Notes under the pieces: generated by a model
Database searches by the model: none
Seen by the model: the letters and a program-made list of their open reading frames with translations, nothing else
Told to the model about the DNA's origin: nothing
Position numbers and translations under genes: made by a program
Source: a virus
IMG/VR virus record: IMGVR_UViG_3300021373_001941
Coordinates: 1-21,220 of that record
Strand: one strand, 5' to 3'
Length of the DNA: 21,220 bases
Part shown: piece by piece, positions 13,422-19,603 of the stretch
Layout of the letters: the number at the start of each line of letters is the position of its first letter
Position numbering within the stretch: position 1 is the stretch's first letter

Positions 13422-13949
13422 TCAGCCACCCAGCATGCGTTGCAGCTTCTGCTCAAGCTCTGCCTTGATCGTGTCGGCGTTGCGTTCAGTCTTGTCCTCT
13501 GTTTCCACAACGTCCTTGAACAGCCCAATGGATTTGCCCAGCAACTCAAGCGCCCTGATCTGAGCAGTGCCGCCCTGATCGTCGCCCAGCCCGATATCCT
13601 CCAGCTTTTTTATCACCTTCTCTGATCGAGAGAGCGCCTGCATGCTTTGCTGCTTAACCCTCACCCTATCAAGCTCCTCTAGCCTCAGGGCCACCTTAGG
13701 GCTTGTGACAAGCTGATAGGCCTCTTGGTGTATGCTTGCTGGACTCATGTTCTGTGCATCATATGCCAGCCTGTACGCATCACTAAAATTGCTGCCCTCG
13801 AACACTGCCTGAGCGAAGGCCTCCTGCTTGTCTGTGAGGCCATTGGCTCTTCTGGCAGTCTTGACTGTTTGCTTGTACGGCTTTCCCCCCTTGTTGGTGA
13901 TCACGGTAAGCTTGGCGCTGCGCTTGGTGTCGGCGTTTTTCTCAGTCAT
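13422..13949 (-). CDS. terS: Terminase small subunit
   Basis: A 175-aa protein. The basic N-terminus (1-35) is followed by a helix-turn-helix-like DNA-binding part LTDKQEAFAQAVFEGSNFSDAYRLAYDAQNMSPASIHQEAYQLVTSPKVALRLEEL (38-93), which has the F......G....AY..AY....MS..S....A..L...P pattern of phage terminase small subunits. The central oligomerisation helix carries AQIRALELLGKSIGLFKD (129-146), also usual in the family. The Gln/Glu-rich C-terminus (161-172) would contact the large subunit. It recognises the packaging site. Its gene is 525 bases upstream of the large subunit gene in transcription order, with odd DNA between. Confidence 0.85.
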   Translation of the reverse strand: MTEKNADTKRSAKLTVITNKGGKPYKQTVKTARRANGLTDKQEAFAQAVFEGSNFSDAYRLAYDAQNMSPASIHQEAYQLVTSPKVALRLEELDRVRVKQQSMQALSRSEKVIKKLEDIGLGDDQGGTAQIRALELLGKSIGLFKDVVETEDKTERNADTIKAELEQKLQRMLGG

Positions 13950-14048
13950 TTATGGCCCTTTCAATGATGGGGTATTATTCCACCCCCACTGTAGCTGTCA
14001 CTGTTTCCCAGCAAATCACCCCTGCAAAATGACACGCTGCTAGTCAAA

Positions 14049-14062
14049 AGTTCTATTGCACC
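14049..14062. repeat. Boundary palindrome, degenerate copy (AGTTC-TATT-GCACC)
   Basis: Left half and centre match the perfect copies, while the right half has two changes. On the minus strand it reads GAACTTTTGACT, the same tail as the copy at the start of the ATPase gene (GACTTTTGACT). Confidence 0.45.
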
Positions 14063-14113
14063 ATTGTAGCGCAGCAGATCCATCTTGTCACGATACCCCT
14101 TGTTTTTATGGGT

Positions 14114-14155
14114 TAGTGTAAAATAATGCACCATAGTGTAAATTAAGGGTTTACA
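14114..14155. promoter_or_regulatory. Direct repeats TAGTGTAAAATAA / TAGTGTAAATTAA with inverted TTTACA
   Basis: Two 13-base repeats with one mismatch (14114-14126, 14134-14146) start exactly 20 bp apart, about two helical turns, so a protein could bind both on one DNA face. TGTAAA of the second copy (14137-14142) is inverted in TTTACA at 14150-14155. Typical of operators or iterons. Confidence 0.6.
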
Positions 14156-14272
14156 GGGGAACCATAAGCTGTCATAAGGGCAATCGAAGGCGGGGGGGCA
14201 ACGCAGTGCCCGACACTCACAACCCCTGACCAGACAATGCCGCAAGGCCCATGACAATAGTCTCAAGGTAGC

Positions 14273-14300
14273 ATCCCCGACCGCGAGGTCATCAAGGGAT
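14273..14300. other. Stem-loop with GCGA tetraloop
   Basis: Outer stem ATCCC (14273-14277) with GGGAT (14296-14300), inner stem GACC (14279-14282) with GGTC (14287-14290), closed by the GNRA-type loop GCGA. This is a compact RNA-like fold inside the gene-free region, compatible with a small or leader RNA. Confidence 0.4.
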
Positions 14301-14354
14301 CGACTTGCAGGGTTTCCATCACTCTGCACACGAAGCACTGTGACCCGCCCCGCT

Positions 14355-14572
14355 CAGCCAAAGAGGAATAACCCTGTAATCGTGGGAGTATTTCAGAGAC
14401 TAACGTAAACGCTGCGAGTGCCGCCACTGGGAAACGGGCTAGCGAGGCGGTTGAATGTAGAGAACACCAGCTTGCAGTAGTAGTGACGCTTTGAACCCCA
14501 CAGAGTGATTTGTGCGTGAATTTAAACATGCAGCATTCGTGCTGCATACTTAAATCCACCAGCCAAAGAGGA
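14355..14572 (+). repeat. Duplicated leader element CAGCCAAAGAGGA
   Basis: A 13-base sequence occurs at 14355-14367 and again at 14560-14572. The second copy contains the ribosome binding site of the 114-aa gene; the first is followed by no usable reading frame. It may be a relic of a duplicated or deleted gene start. Confidence 0.55.
14520..14555 (+). promoter_or_regulatory. Long leader hairpin before the 114-aa gene
   Basis: Perfect 8-bp stem ATGCAGCA (14528-14535) and TGCTGCAT (14540-14547) with a TTCG loop. It continues, after a 2x2 internal loop, with ATTTAA (14520-14525) and TTAAAT (14550-14555). No T-run follows, so it is more likely a 5' leader structure than a terminator. It ends 24 bases before the start codon. 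Confidence 0.6.
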
Positions 14573-14579
14573 GATCCCA

Positions 14580-14924
14580 ATGGCTTCTATCACTGCAAAA
14601 TTTGATTACGTTAATGAAACAGGCATGGCTATGACCATCACGCTCATAGATGACTGTGGCAGCGAAACAGTGATCTGCATCAAGTCGATGCCTAATTCTC
14701 ACCGTGCTTGGAAATACTCTGTCGAGGATCGTGACAACAATTACTGGCGCTTAAGAACAGATGATTTTCTGTTCAATGGCAGCACCAGCTTTGATCCAGA
14801 AAACATCTTTCATGCGGCCTACATCGTCCAGATGGTTCAGGAAAAGGGCCACGGCTGGAGCAAAACGGGCCAGCTAATCAGCTCACCTGAAGGATGGGTG
14901 AATGATCTAAACCAAAGCGCGTAA
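14580..14924 (+). CDS. Hypothetical small soluble protein
   Basis: A 114-aa protein, mixed alpha-beta, with no membrane segment (MASITAKFDYVNETGMAMTITLIDDCGSETVICIKSMPNSHRAWKYSVEDRDNNYWRLRTDDF...). AGAGGAG lies 8 bases before the ATG. It is the first gene of the plus-strand accessory operon, behind the long control region and leader hairpin, so it is probably expressed early and strongly. I do not recognise the family. Confidence 0.7.
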   Translation: MASITAKFDYVNETGMAMTITLIDDCGSETVICIKSMPNSHRAWKYSVEDRDNNYWRLRTDDFLFNGSTSFDPENIFHAAYIVQMVQEKGHGWSKTGQLISSPEGWVNDLNQSA

Positions 14925-14937
14925 GGTTTTACACTAC

Positions 14938-14961
14938 ATGCCCCGTGATCATGCGGGGCAT
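14938..14961 (+). terminator. GC-rich hairpin ATGCCCCG/CGGGGCAT, possible attenuator
   Basis: A perfect 8-bp stem (14938-14945, 14954-14961) round an 8-base loop, 13 bases after the stop of the 114-aa gene. It lacks a T-run, so termination would be weak or factor-dependent. Related hairpins occur at 15840-15862 and 20722-20746. Confidence 0.5.
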
Positions 14962-15010
14962 TGAGGGTAAAATCGCCCATGATAATTGTCAGCCTAGAAG
15001 GAAGATACAG

Positions 15011-15715
15011 ATGACAAATTTTGCAAAAGCACCAACACTCTCAAACGAAACCATCAACACTGTTGAGAGCATCGAGGCTCAGGTAGTAAACCTGCGCGGC
15101 GATAAGAAGGCTTCAGACGAGGCCATCAATGCACACAAGGTCAACCAGTATGCTGAGTTGATTGCAGCCATCGCGGCTGATCGCAAGCCCAATGGCAAGT
15201 TCGAGCGGGGCTATGGCACCAAGCTGAAATCAGACCTGCATGAATTCGCAGGCATCCCTGAGGCCACTGCCAAGCGCCTTGGCGAGAACGCTGTCAATGC
15301 AGTCAAGTTGATCCACGACAAGATTGGCGACATCCCCACCCAGTACACCGCTGATGCGGCTAAGGGTGACCTCGAAAGCTTGGGTGCAACCAGCGAAAAC
15401 AAGCTGGTCAAAGCCATCAAAGAAAATCGTGGCGGGGCTGTCGATAAAGTCGAAAAGCTTGCTCGCAGCGTGGTTGGTTACTATGGCACCACAGTCAACA
15501 AGGACACGGGTGACACCAAGGTCAATAAGGCTTCATTCCTTAACGGCCTGTCTGATGAGGATCTCGAAACATTCGAGGCCCGCATCGCGGAGTTGATCGA
15601 GGTGCGCCGTGAGTTCGCCGCCGCATCTGAGGCAGCACAAGCGGCAGAGGAAGCCAAGAAGGCAGAGAACGAAGCGGTCAAAGCCGCTGAAGCTGCCTTG
15701 GCTAACGCAGCATGA
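15011..15715 (+). CDS. Ala-rich helical protein, unknown function
   Basis: A 234-aa protein from the ATG at 15011, which has GAAGGAAG upstream. A GTG at 14945 is in frame but lies inside the hairpin and has no binding site, so I reject it. The first 40 residues are helical. The middle (HEFAGIPEATAKRLGENAVNAVKLIHDKIGDIPTQYTADAAKGDLESLGATSENKLVKAIK) may be a compact helical domain with HhH-like turns. The end is an Ala/Glu/Lys coiled coil (EAAQAAEEAKKAENEAVKAAEAALANAA). It may be a nucleoid- or replication-linked protein; not known. It overlaps the next small gene by ATGA. Confidence 0.7.
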   Translation: MTNFAKAPTLSNETINTVESIEAQVVNLRGDKKASDEAINAHKVNQYAELIAAIAADRKPNGKFERGYGTKLKSDLHEFAGIPEATAKRLGENAVNAVKLIHDKIGDIPTQYTADAAKGDLESLGATSENKLVKAIKENRGGAVDKVEKLARSVVGYYGTTVNKDTGDTKVNKASFLNGLSDEDLETFEARIAELIEVRREFAAASEAAQAAEEAKKAENEAVKAAEAALANAA

Positions 15716-15828
15716 GCCGCCGCATGACGCAGCGCGAGCGCCGCATAATCTTTGTAGAGGGCATCGCTTCTGGCGTTGCCTTCACATGCATGATGGTGGG
15801 AATGGTCATCTTCATGCTGGCTTGGTGA
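15712..15828 (+). CDS. 38-aa single-pass membrane protein
   Basis: Begins on an ATGA overlap with the gene before. The product has a basic N-terminus (MSRRMTQRERRIIF) and one hydrophobic helix (about 17-38, GIASGVAFTCMMVGMVIFMLAW) that ends right at the C-terminus. The positive-inside pattern puts the N-terminus in the cytoplasm. The overlap and clean membrane design argue that this is a real small gene. Role not known; small phage membrane peptides can alter host envelope or transport. Confidence 0.6.
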   Translation: MSRRMTQRERRIIFVEGIASGVAFTCMMVGMVIFMLAW

Positions 15829-15839
15829 TGAGCTTTTTT

Positions 15840-15862
15840 ATGGTGCCCCACTGGGGCATCAT
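15840..15862 (+). terminator. GC-rich hairpin ATGGTGCCCC/GGGGCATCAT, possible attenuator
   Basis: A 10-bp stem with one G-T pair and a 3-base loop (ACT), 11 bases after the stop of the 38-aa gene. There is a T6 just before the stem but no T-run after it on the plus strand. Second of three related hairpins. Confidence 0.5.
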
Positions 15863-15868
15863 GGAAAA

Positions 15869-15881
15869 ATTCATACGAACT
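15869..15881. repeat. Boundary palindrome, near-perfect copy (ATTC-ATAC-GAACT)
   Basis: One mismatch in the left half. The following TTTTATCAGAGGAGAG gives the ribosome binding site of the 173-aa gene, 20 bases before its ATG, the same layout as at 19602-19615. Confidence 0.5.
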
Positions 15882-15901
15882 TTTTATCAGAGGAGAGAAA
15901 T

Positions 15902-16423
15902 ATGTTGAACCAACGCGAAAAAATGATCGTGAAGTTAAACAATATGAAGGGCAGCGAATTCGCAGCCAGCCTGATCAAGCAATACAGCCGCAAGGGCACA
16001 CTGTCCGACAAGCAGTGGTGGTGGGTCGAGAAGCTCACCAATCCCGACAAGGATGCCACGCCCGTGAATGCTGGCCCCATCATTGACCTGTTGCAATACG
16101 CCAAGGTCAAGCGCCCTGTCTTCAGGGCAGAGGGCCTTCAGTTCTCTTTGGCACCAAGTCATGGGCGCAATGCTGGCGCGGTATATGTCAAGGCACAAGG
16201 CGAGTATCAGGGCAAGATCATGGGTGGCACATTCAAGCCAGCCCGCGACTGCTATGATGACACGGGTGCCAAGGTCGCAAAGATCGCCAAAGATCCGCGC
16301 GGTGCCGCCGTTCAGTATGGACGCGACACTGGGATCTGCGCCTGCTGTGGCAGGACACTGACCGATCCTAAAAGCATAGAGTTGGGCATAGGCCCAATCT
16401 GTGCAGACACTTGGGGGCTGTGA
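15902..16423 (+). CDS. DUF6011-like zinc-binding protein
   Basis: A 173-aa protein. The N-terminal 60 residues are helical (MLNQREKMIVKLNNMKGSEFAASLIKQYSRKGTLSDKQWWWVEKL). The middle is beta-rich (about 70-115). The C-terminus carries a four-cysteine cluster CACCGRTLTDPKSIELGIGPICA (about 147-169), the C..CGR.LT...S...GIGP.C signature I associate with DUF6011, probably a zinc ribbon. Such domains are frequent in phage and actinobacterial accessory genes, with nucleic-acid-linked roles suspected. AGAGGAGAG precedes the ATG. Its stop overlaps the next small gene (TGATG). Confidence 0.75.
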   Translation: MLNQREKMIVKLNNMKGSEFAASLIKQYSRKGTLSDKQWWWVEKLTNPDKDATPVNAGPIIDLLQYAKVKRPVFRAEGLQFSLAPSHGRNAGAVYVKAQGEYQGKIMGGTFKPARDCYDDTGAKVAKIAKDPRGAAVQYGRDTGICACCGRTLTDPKSIELGIGPICADTWGL

Positions 16424-16581
16424 TGGCCCCTTGGTTCGCCATCTGGATACAGTCGGGCACCAATGCCCGCATGTATGCAGAAGCAGATAGCCGCGAAGAG
16501 CTGGAGCTAAAGATCTGGGGTCAGGCTTATGCCCCAAAGAAAGCAACCATAAGCATTTATCAGAGAAGGAAAAGTTCATGA
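16423..16581 (+). CDS. 52-aa small soluble protein
   Basis: It starts at the ATG that shares one base with the previous stop (TGATG at 16421-16425) and ends on a TGA that overlaps the ATG of the ATPase gene (ATGA, 16578-16581). The product MAPWFAIWIQSGTNARMY... continues with a Glu-rich helix (EADSREELELKIWGQ) and a basic tail (YQRRKSS). The two-sided coupling makes it convincing. It may help or regulate the ATPase module downstream; that is inference. Confidence 0.65.
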   Translation: MAPWFAIWIQSGTNARMYAEADSREELELKIWGQAYAPKKATISIYQRRKSS

Positions 16582-16585
16582 GACT
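16573..16585. repeat. Boundary palindrome, degenerate copy enclosing the ATPase start codon
   Basis: AGTTC-ATGA-GACT resembles the perfect copies with one base lost in the right half. As at 673-686 (minus), it follows AAGGAAA directly and encloses the ATG; the 12-base AAGGAAAAGTTC is shared by both starts. Confidence 0.4.
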
Positions 16586-17645
16586 TTTGACTGCAAAAAA
16601 TATTTTGGTTCAGGCCATCGTAAACAACGTAAAGCTGGGCCAGAAGGGCGGGGCATATAACGCCCAGTTCGTGCCGCTCAAATTGGTGGGCGCTGTCGGC
16701 ACAGGCAAATCATCCATCGCCAGACAGGCGGCGGCAGAGGCCTTTGAAAGCATGGGTGTCAAGGAATATGCCTTCCACGTTGTGAACATTGCAGAGGAAG
16801 CGCCAGACGATATTGCTGGCAGCAATTATTACGACGAAAAGAACGGGCGCATGGTCAAGCTGAAGCCGTGGTGGTTTCCTGCCGACGATCAGCCCTATGG
16901 CGTTGTGTTCCTTGATGAATATGACCAAGGTGATAAGTCGCAGCAAAATGCTGGCGGCAACATCCTAGAGGAGCGCCGTTGTGGCCCTCACAAATTGCCC
17001 GCTGGCTGGGTCGTGATTGCTGCTGGCAACCGCAAGCAGGATCGTGCGGGCACCACCAACAACCCCGCTCAGGTCAAGGACAGAACCCTCAACTGTGAGG
17101 TTGAGGTCAACAAGGAAGACACCTTGGCCCACGCAAATCGGAACGGCTGGAACGATAAGATCAAAGGGTTCCTGCGTTTCGCTGGTGATGAGTGGCTGCA
17201 CAAATTTGATCCTGATGCTCAAAGCTTTCCAACCCCAAGGTCATGGGAAAAGACAAACACAGTCATGACATGGGATCTTGAGCCAGAGGAAATGCTGCAA
17301 GCGATTGCGTCCAAGATCGGCGCACCAGCCGCCGCTGCGTTCAATGGTTTCTGCAAGGTCTTTGATCTGGTGCCAGACATTGATGAGCTTATCGCAAAAC
17401 CTGATGAGGCTATGGTGCCAGACACCCCTGATGTTCTCTATGCGGTATGCGCTGCGCTGTCATCACGGGCAAACGCCGACAACCTTGCAGCCATTCTTAA
17501 ATACTGCAAGCGGTTCGAGCATCAAGAGTTCACAGCTATGATCATGCGAGATGTTCGCTCGCGTGTCGGGCCTATGGTTTTAAAGAAAGTGCCAGCCTTC
17601 AGAGAGTGGGTCATGGCAGGCGGCGGGAAGGAGTTGCTGGTATGA
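16578..17645 (+). CDS. MoxR/CobS-type AAA+ ATPase
   Basis: A 355-aa protein. Walker A GAVGTGKSS (38-46), Walker B VVFLDEYDQ (109-117), sensor 1 AAGNR (148-152), an arginine-finger candidate in KDRTLN (167-172) and sensor-2-like TPRSWE (219-224). A helical lid follows. This is the MoxR-type design; phage copies are often labelled CobS, the cobaltochelatase ATPase, but no CobN is seen here. MoxR ATPases work with VWA-domain partners to remodel or activate target proteins. A metallopeptidase-VWA protein lies two genes on, with a 61-aa protein between, all joined by ATGA overlaps. GC content looks higher than in the structural genes. Confidence 0.88.
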   Translation: MRLLTAKNILVQAIVNNVKLGQKGGAYNAQFVPLKLVGAVGTGKSSIARQAAAEAFESMGVKEYAFHVVNIAEEAPDDIAGSNYYDEKNGRMVKLKPWWFPADDQPYGVVFLDEYDQGDKSQQNAGGNILEERRCGPHKLPAGWVVIAAGNRKQDRAGTTNNPAQVKDRTLNCEVEVNKEDTLAHANRNGWNDKIKGFLRFAGDEWLHKFDPDAQSFPTPRSWEKTNTVMTWDLEPEEMLQAIASKIGAPAAAAFNGFCKVFDLVPDIDELIAKPDEAMVPDTPDVLYAVCAALSSRANADNLAAILKYCKRFEHQEFTAMIMRDVRSRVGPMVLKKVPAFREWVMAGGGKELLV

Positions 17646-17827
17646 GTGAACGCGAAAAGAACTTAGCCAACTACCTGCATAAGGTAGTTGGTTGGATCGA
17701 GAATGATATAATTGATGGGGATTGTGATCCCCATGATTTTTGTCGTGATCTTAAAGATAGTATTGAATTGCAGCTTGGGGTCTGGGCTATCCCAACTGAA
17801 TTTATCCTGAAAGGGGATGTAGAATGA
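17642..17827 (+). CDS. 61-aa linker-gene protein between ATPase and VWA protein
   Basis: It starts at the ATG overlapping the ATPase stop (ATGA at 17642-17645) and ends overlapping the start of the VWA gene (ATGA at 17824-17827). The longer upstream GTG frame would overlap the ATPase and is rejected. The product is acidic and helical (MSEREKNLANYLHKVVGWIENDIIDGDCDPHDFCRDLKDSIELQLGVWAIPTEFILKGDVE), compatible with a small adaptor. Its base composition is more AT-rich than that of its two neighbours. No family recognised. Confidence 0.7.
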   Translation: MSEREKNLANYLHKVVGWIENDIIDGDCDPHDFCRDLKDSIELQLGVWAIPTEFILKGDVE

Positions 17828-18951
17828 TGGAACCAAACCTAATCGTATCGCGGGCTGTTACACAGCTTGCATTCAATCATCCATTCTTTGGTTCAATTGC
17901 ACTTTCCACAGGCATGTCCAAAGACGAAACAATCGACACCATGTGTACCGATGGGTCGCGGATCTGGTGGTCACCAGACTTTGTGGCGGGGCAGTCCCCC
18001 GCCAAGGTCGAGGGCACCATTGCCCATGAGACCATGCACATTGTCTTGTGCCATCACCTACGGCGCGGCAATCGTGACCCGTTTCTTTGGAACTGCTCTT
18101 GTGATTATGTAGCGAACCTAATCTGCAAGGACGCAGGGCTTGAGCTTCCTGAGGGTGTATTGATTGATGAGCAATACAGGGGCATGACTGCGGAGCAGGT
18201 CTATGATCGCCTGCCTAAGAACTTTCAGGTGCCTGATGATACCGTGATGCTGGGCGAGGTGAAGGACGCCAAGAACAAGAACGGCGAGGCACCCTCTGAG
18301 GCAGAGATCAAGCAGATGACTGCGGATGTTCAGGCAAAGTCCATGATGGCTGCGGAGAGTGCCCGCATGCGTGGCAAGCTTCCCGCGTCCTTGAGTGCCG
18401 TGATCGACGAGATGAAGAAGGCAGACATAGATCTGCATGCTGTCATGTCGCGGTTTATGAGTGGTCAAAACCCAGACTACTACTCGACAGCCAGACCTAA
18501 TCGTAAGAAGATCAGGTCGCTCAAGATTGTTGCGCCCACTGTTATCAAGACTGGTTGCGGCAACGTGGTCTTCAGCATGGACACATCTGGATCTGTCTTG
18601 GACAACGAGATCAAGTATTTCCTTGGTGTTGCGAACGAGCTTGTTGATGAGATGCGTCCGACATCTGTGACTGTCATCACATGGGATAGCAAGGTTCGCA
18701 CAGTCAAACGATACGAAGAGGGCGAAGAGATCCAGTCCTTTGAGATTGGTGGGCGAGGCGGCACCAGCGTGTCGCCAATGTTCAGCTACATTGAGGACAT
18801 GGATATCGAGTGTGATCAGATGATCTGCCTCAGTGACATGGGCATCCATGACTATCCTGATGATCCAGACTACCCAGTTCTCTGGGTATCTTCATGGTCG
18901 AGCGGGCGTCCTGCGCCCTTTGGCGAGACCACTTATCTTAACTGTCCATAA
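17824..18951 (+). CDS. Metallopeptidase-like protein with C-terminal VWA domain
   Basis: A 375-aa protein of DUF2201-like type. The N-terminal part has a zinc-peptidase motif HETMH (H68, E69, H72) with a possible third ligand in NCSCDYVAN (D94). A helical linker (about 145-230) follows. The C-terminal VWA domain has a full MIDAS: DTSGS (253-257), T314 in GGTS and D338 in LSDMG. The pair with a MoxR ATPase resembles bacterial MoxR-VWA chaperone modules and some counter-invader systems. It might cut or remodel a host target, dependent on ATPase and metal. A second ATG at 17827 is possible. Confidence 0.85.
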   Translation: MMEPNLIVSRAVTQLAFNHPFFGSIALSTGMSKDETIDTMCTDGSRIWWSPDFVAGQSPAKVEGTIAHETMHIVLCHHLRRGNRDPFLWNCSCDYVANLICKDAGLELPEGVLIDEQYRGMTAEQVYDRLPKNFQVPDDTVMLGEVKDAKNKNGEAPSEAEIKQMTADVQAKSMMAAESARMRGKLPASLSAVIDEMKKADIDLHAVMSRFMSGQNPDYYSTARPNRKKIRSLKIVAPTVIKTGCGNVVFSMDTSGSVLDNEIKYFLGVANELVDEMRPTSVTVITWDSKVRTVKRYEEGEEIQSFEIGGRGGTSVSPMFSYIEDMDIECDQMICLSDMGIHDYPDDPDYPVLWVSSWSSGRPAPFGETTYLNCP

Positions 18952-18962
18952 GGGAGAAAATT

Positions 18963-19199
18963 ATGGGAAAGCATATGCAATTTATAATCGACATGCTTGA
19001 GGAGCATGTCGGTTACATCATGAAGGAAGATCCAACCCTGACTTTTGACGAGGCAAATGCCCTTGCGTGGGAACAGGGGCAAGATGGCCTGCTGAAATAT
19101 CTTGACGCAGATATAAATGAGAAGTCAGAATTGACCTCAAGGATAAGGCACAGGAGAAACTCTGACCCCAGTGGGAAGGGTAGGTATCTGCATGATTGA
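18963..19199 (+). CDS. Small acidic helical protein
   Basis: A 78-aa protein, helical (MGKHMQFIIDMLEEHVGYIMKEDPTLTFDEANALAWEQGQDGLLKYLDADIN), with a basic disordered tail (SRIRHRRNSDPSGKGRYLHD). AGGGAGA lies 7 bases before the ATG and starts at the stop of the VWA gene, so it is in the same transcript. It overlaps the next gene by 8 bases. Function not known. Confidence 0.7.
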   Translation: MGKHMQFIIDMLEEHVGYIMKEDPTLTFDEANALAWEQGQDGLLKYLDADINEKSELTSRIRHRRNSDPSGKGRYLHD

Positions 19200-19422
19200 G
19201 TTCTTTACAGCGTTGGTTCTGCACTATGAGGTGCAGGGCCAAGATCTTACAGCAGTGATGTGGTTTGAGAACCGTGATCACTGCGAGCAGGTAGCAATGA
19301 GCGGTATCTACGATGTGATCTATGATCACTATGATGATACCATGATGTACTGCGAGGAGACTGATACACCATCAAGACTTGTCAGACCTCGCGCCAGACC
19401 AGAGGATATAGGTAATGGGTGA
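19192..19422 (+). CDS. Small conserved phage protein, unknown function
   Basis: A 76-aa protein from the ATG at 19192. An in-frame GTG at 19171 lies before the GGGAAGGGTAGG binding sequence, so I reject it. The product (MIEFFTALVLHYEVQGQDLTAVMWFENRDHCEQV... DVIYDHYDDTMMYCEETDTPSRLVRPRARPED) has two cysteines and a pattern (QGQD...WFE.RDHC...YDH.....M.C) I recall from alphaproteobacterial phages. Role not known. Confidence 0.7.
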   Translation: MIEFFTALVLHYEVQGQDLTAVMWFENRDHCEQVAMSGIYDVIYDHYDDTMMYCEETDTPSRLVRPRARPEDIGNG

Positions 19423-19603
19423 TGAGGAGTTGGGTTTGTTTCAAGCAGCCCATCTGCGTTGGCTGAAAAATCAGGTAAACAATCTGCAAGACCTGCGGTA
19501 TACAAGCAAAGCACCAAATGATCTTGACCGTCAGTTGTTTGCAGCAAGAGAGGAGTTGGACAATTACGTGAGCCAACTCAGAGAGCATGGAAAACAAATA
19601 TAG
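19415..19603 (+). CDS. Small helical protein
   Basis: A 62-aa protein, nearly all helix (MGDEELGLFQAAHLRWLKNQVNNLQDLRYTSKAPNDLDRQLFAAREELDNYVSQLREHGKQI), perhaps a coiled-coil hairpin. It starts with an 8-base overlap with the gene before. Its TAG stop begins the boundary palindrome. No family recognised. Confidence 0.65.
   Translation: MGDEELGLFQAAHLRWLKNQVNNLQDLRYTSKAPNDLDRQLFAAREELDNYVSQLREHGKQI

Larger units (their letters stand above)
13950..14579. promoter_or_regulatory. 630-bp non-coding control region
   Basis: No convincing gene on either strand. It lies between divergent terS (minus) and the accessory operon (plus). It contains a degenerate boundary palindrome (14049-14062) and two 13-base direct repeats spaced 20 bp (14114-14146), with an inverted TGTAAA/TTTACA pair. 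It also contains a stem-loop with a GCGA tetraloop (14273-14300), a duplicated CAGCCAAAGAGGA (14355-14367 and 14560-14572) and a long hairpin (14520-14555). This content suggests promoters, operators and possibly a structured leader RNA or origin. Confidence 0.6.

Noticed and set aside
13961-14580. Minus-strand frames of 125 and 105 codons in the gene-free region
   Set aside because: Cys/Ser/Leu-rich random-looking products that overlap each other, cover repeats and hairpins, and lack good ribosome binding sites.
15828-15908. A 26-codon frame starting on a TGATG overlap with the 38-aa gene
   Set aside because: It reads through the GC-rich hairpin and the palindrome, has no domain or membrane segment, and its YQRR ending comes from the shared ribosome-binding sequence also present before the ATPase gene.
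15935-16579. A 214-codon minus-strand frame
   Set aside because: Antisense to the DUF6011-like gene and the 52-aa gene, both supported by motifs or overlaps.
17890-17904. GTTCAATTGCAC in the VWA gene as a further palindrome copy
   Set aside because: Inside coding sequence with changes in both arms; likely chance.
18118-18849. A 243-codon minus-strand frame
   Set aside because: It lies fully antisense to the metallopeptidase-VWA gene, whose motifs are clear. The product is rich in His and Leu typical of antisense frames and has no binding site.
16578-18951. ATPase and VWA pair as cobalamin cobaltochelatase CobS/CobT
   Set aside because: No CobN-like gene or other cobalamin gene is near, and the VWA protein has a peptidase motif instead of a CobT-type N-terminus. 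The CobS label for phage ATPases is therefore kept only as an alias.
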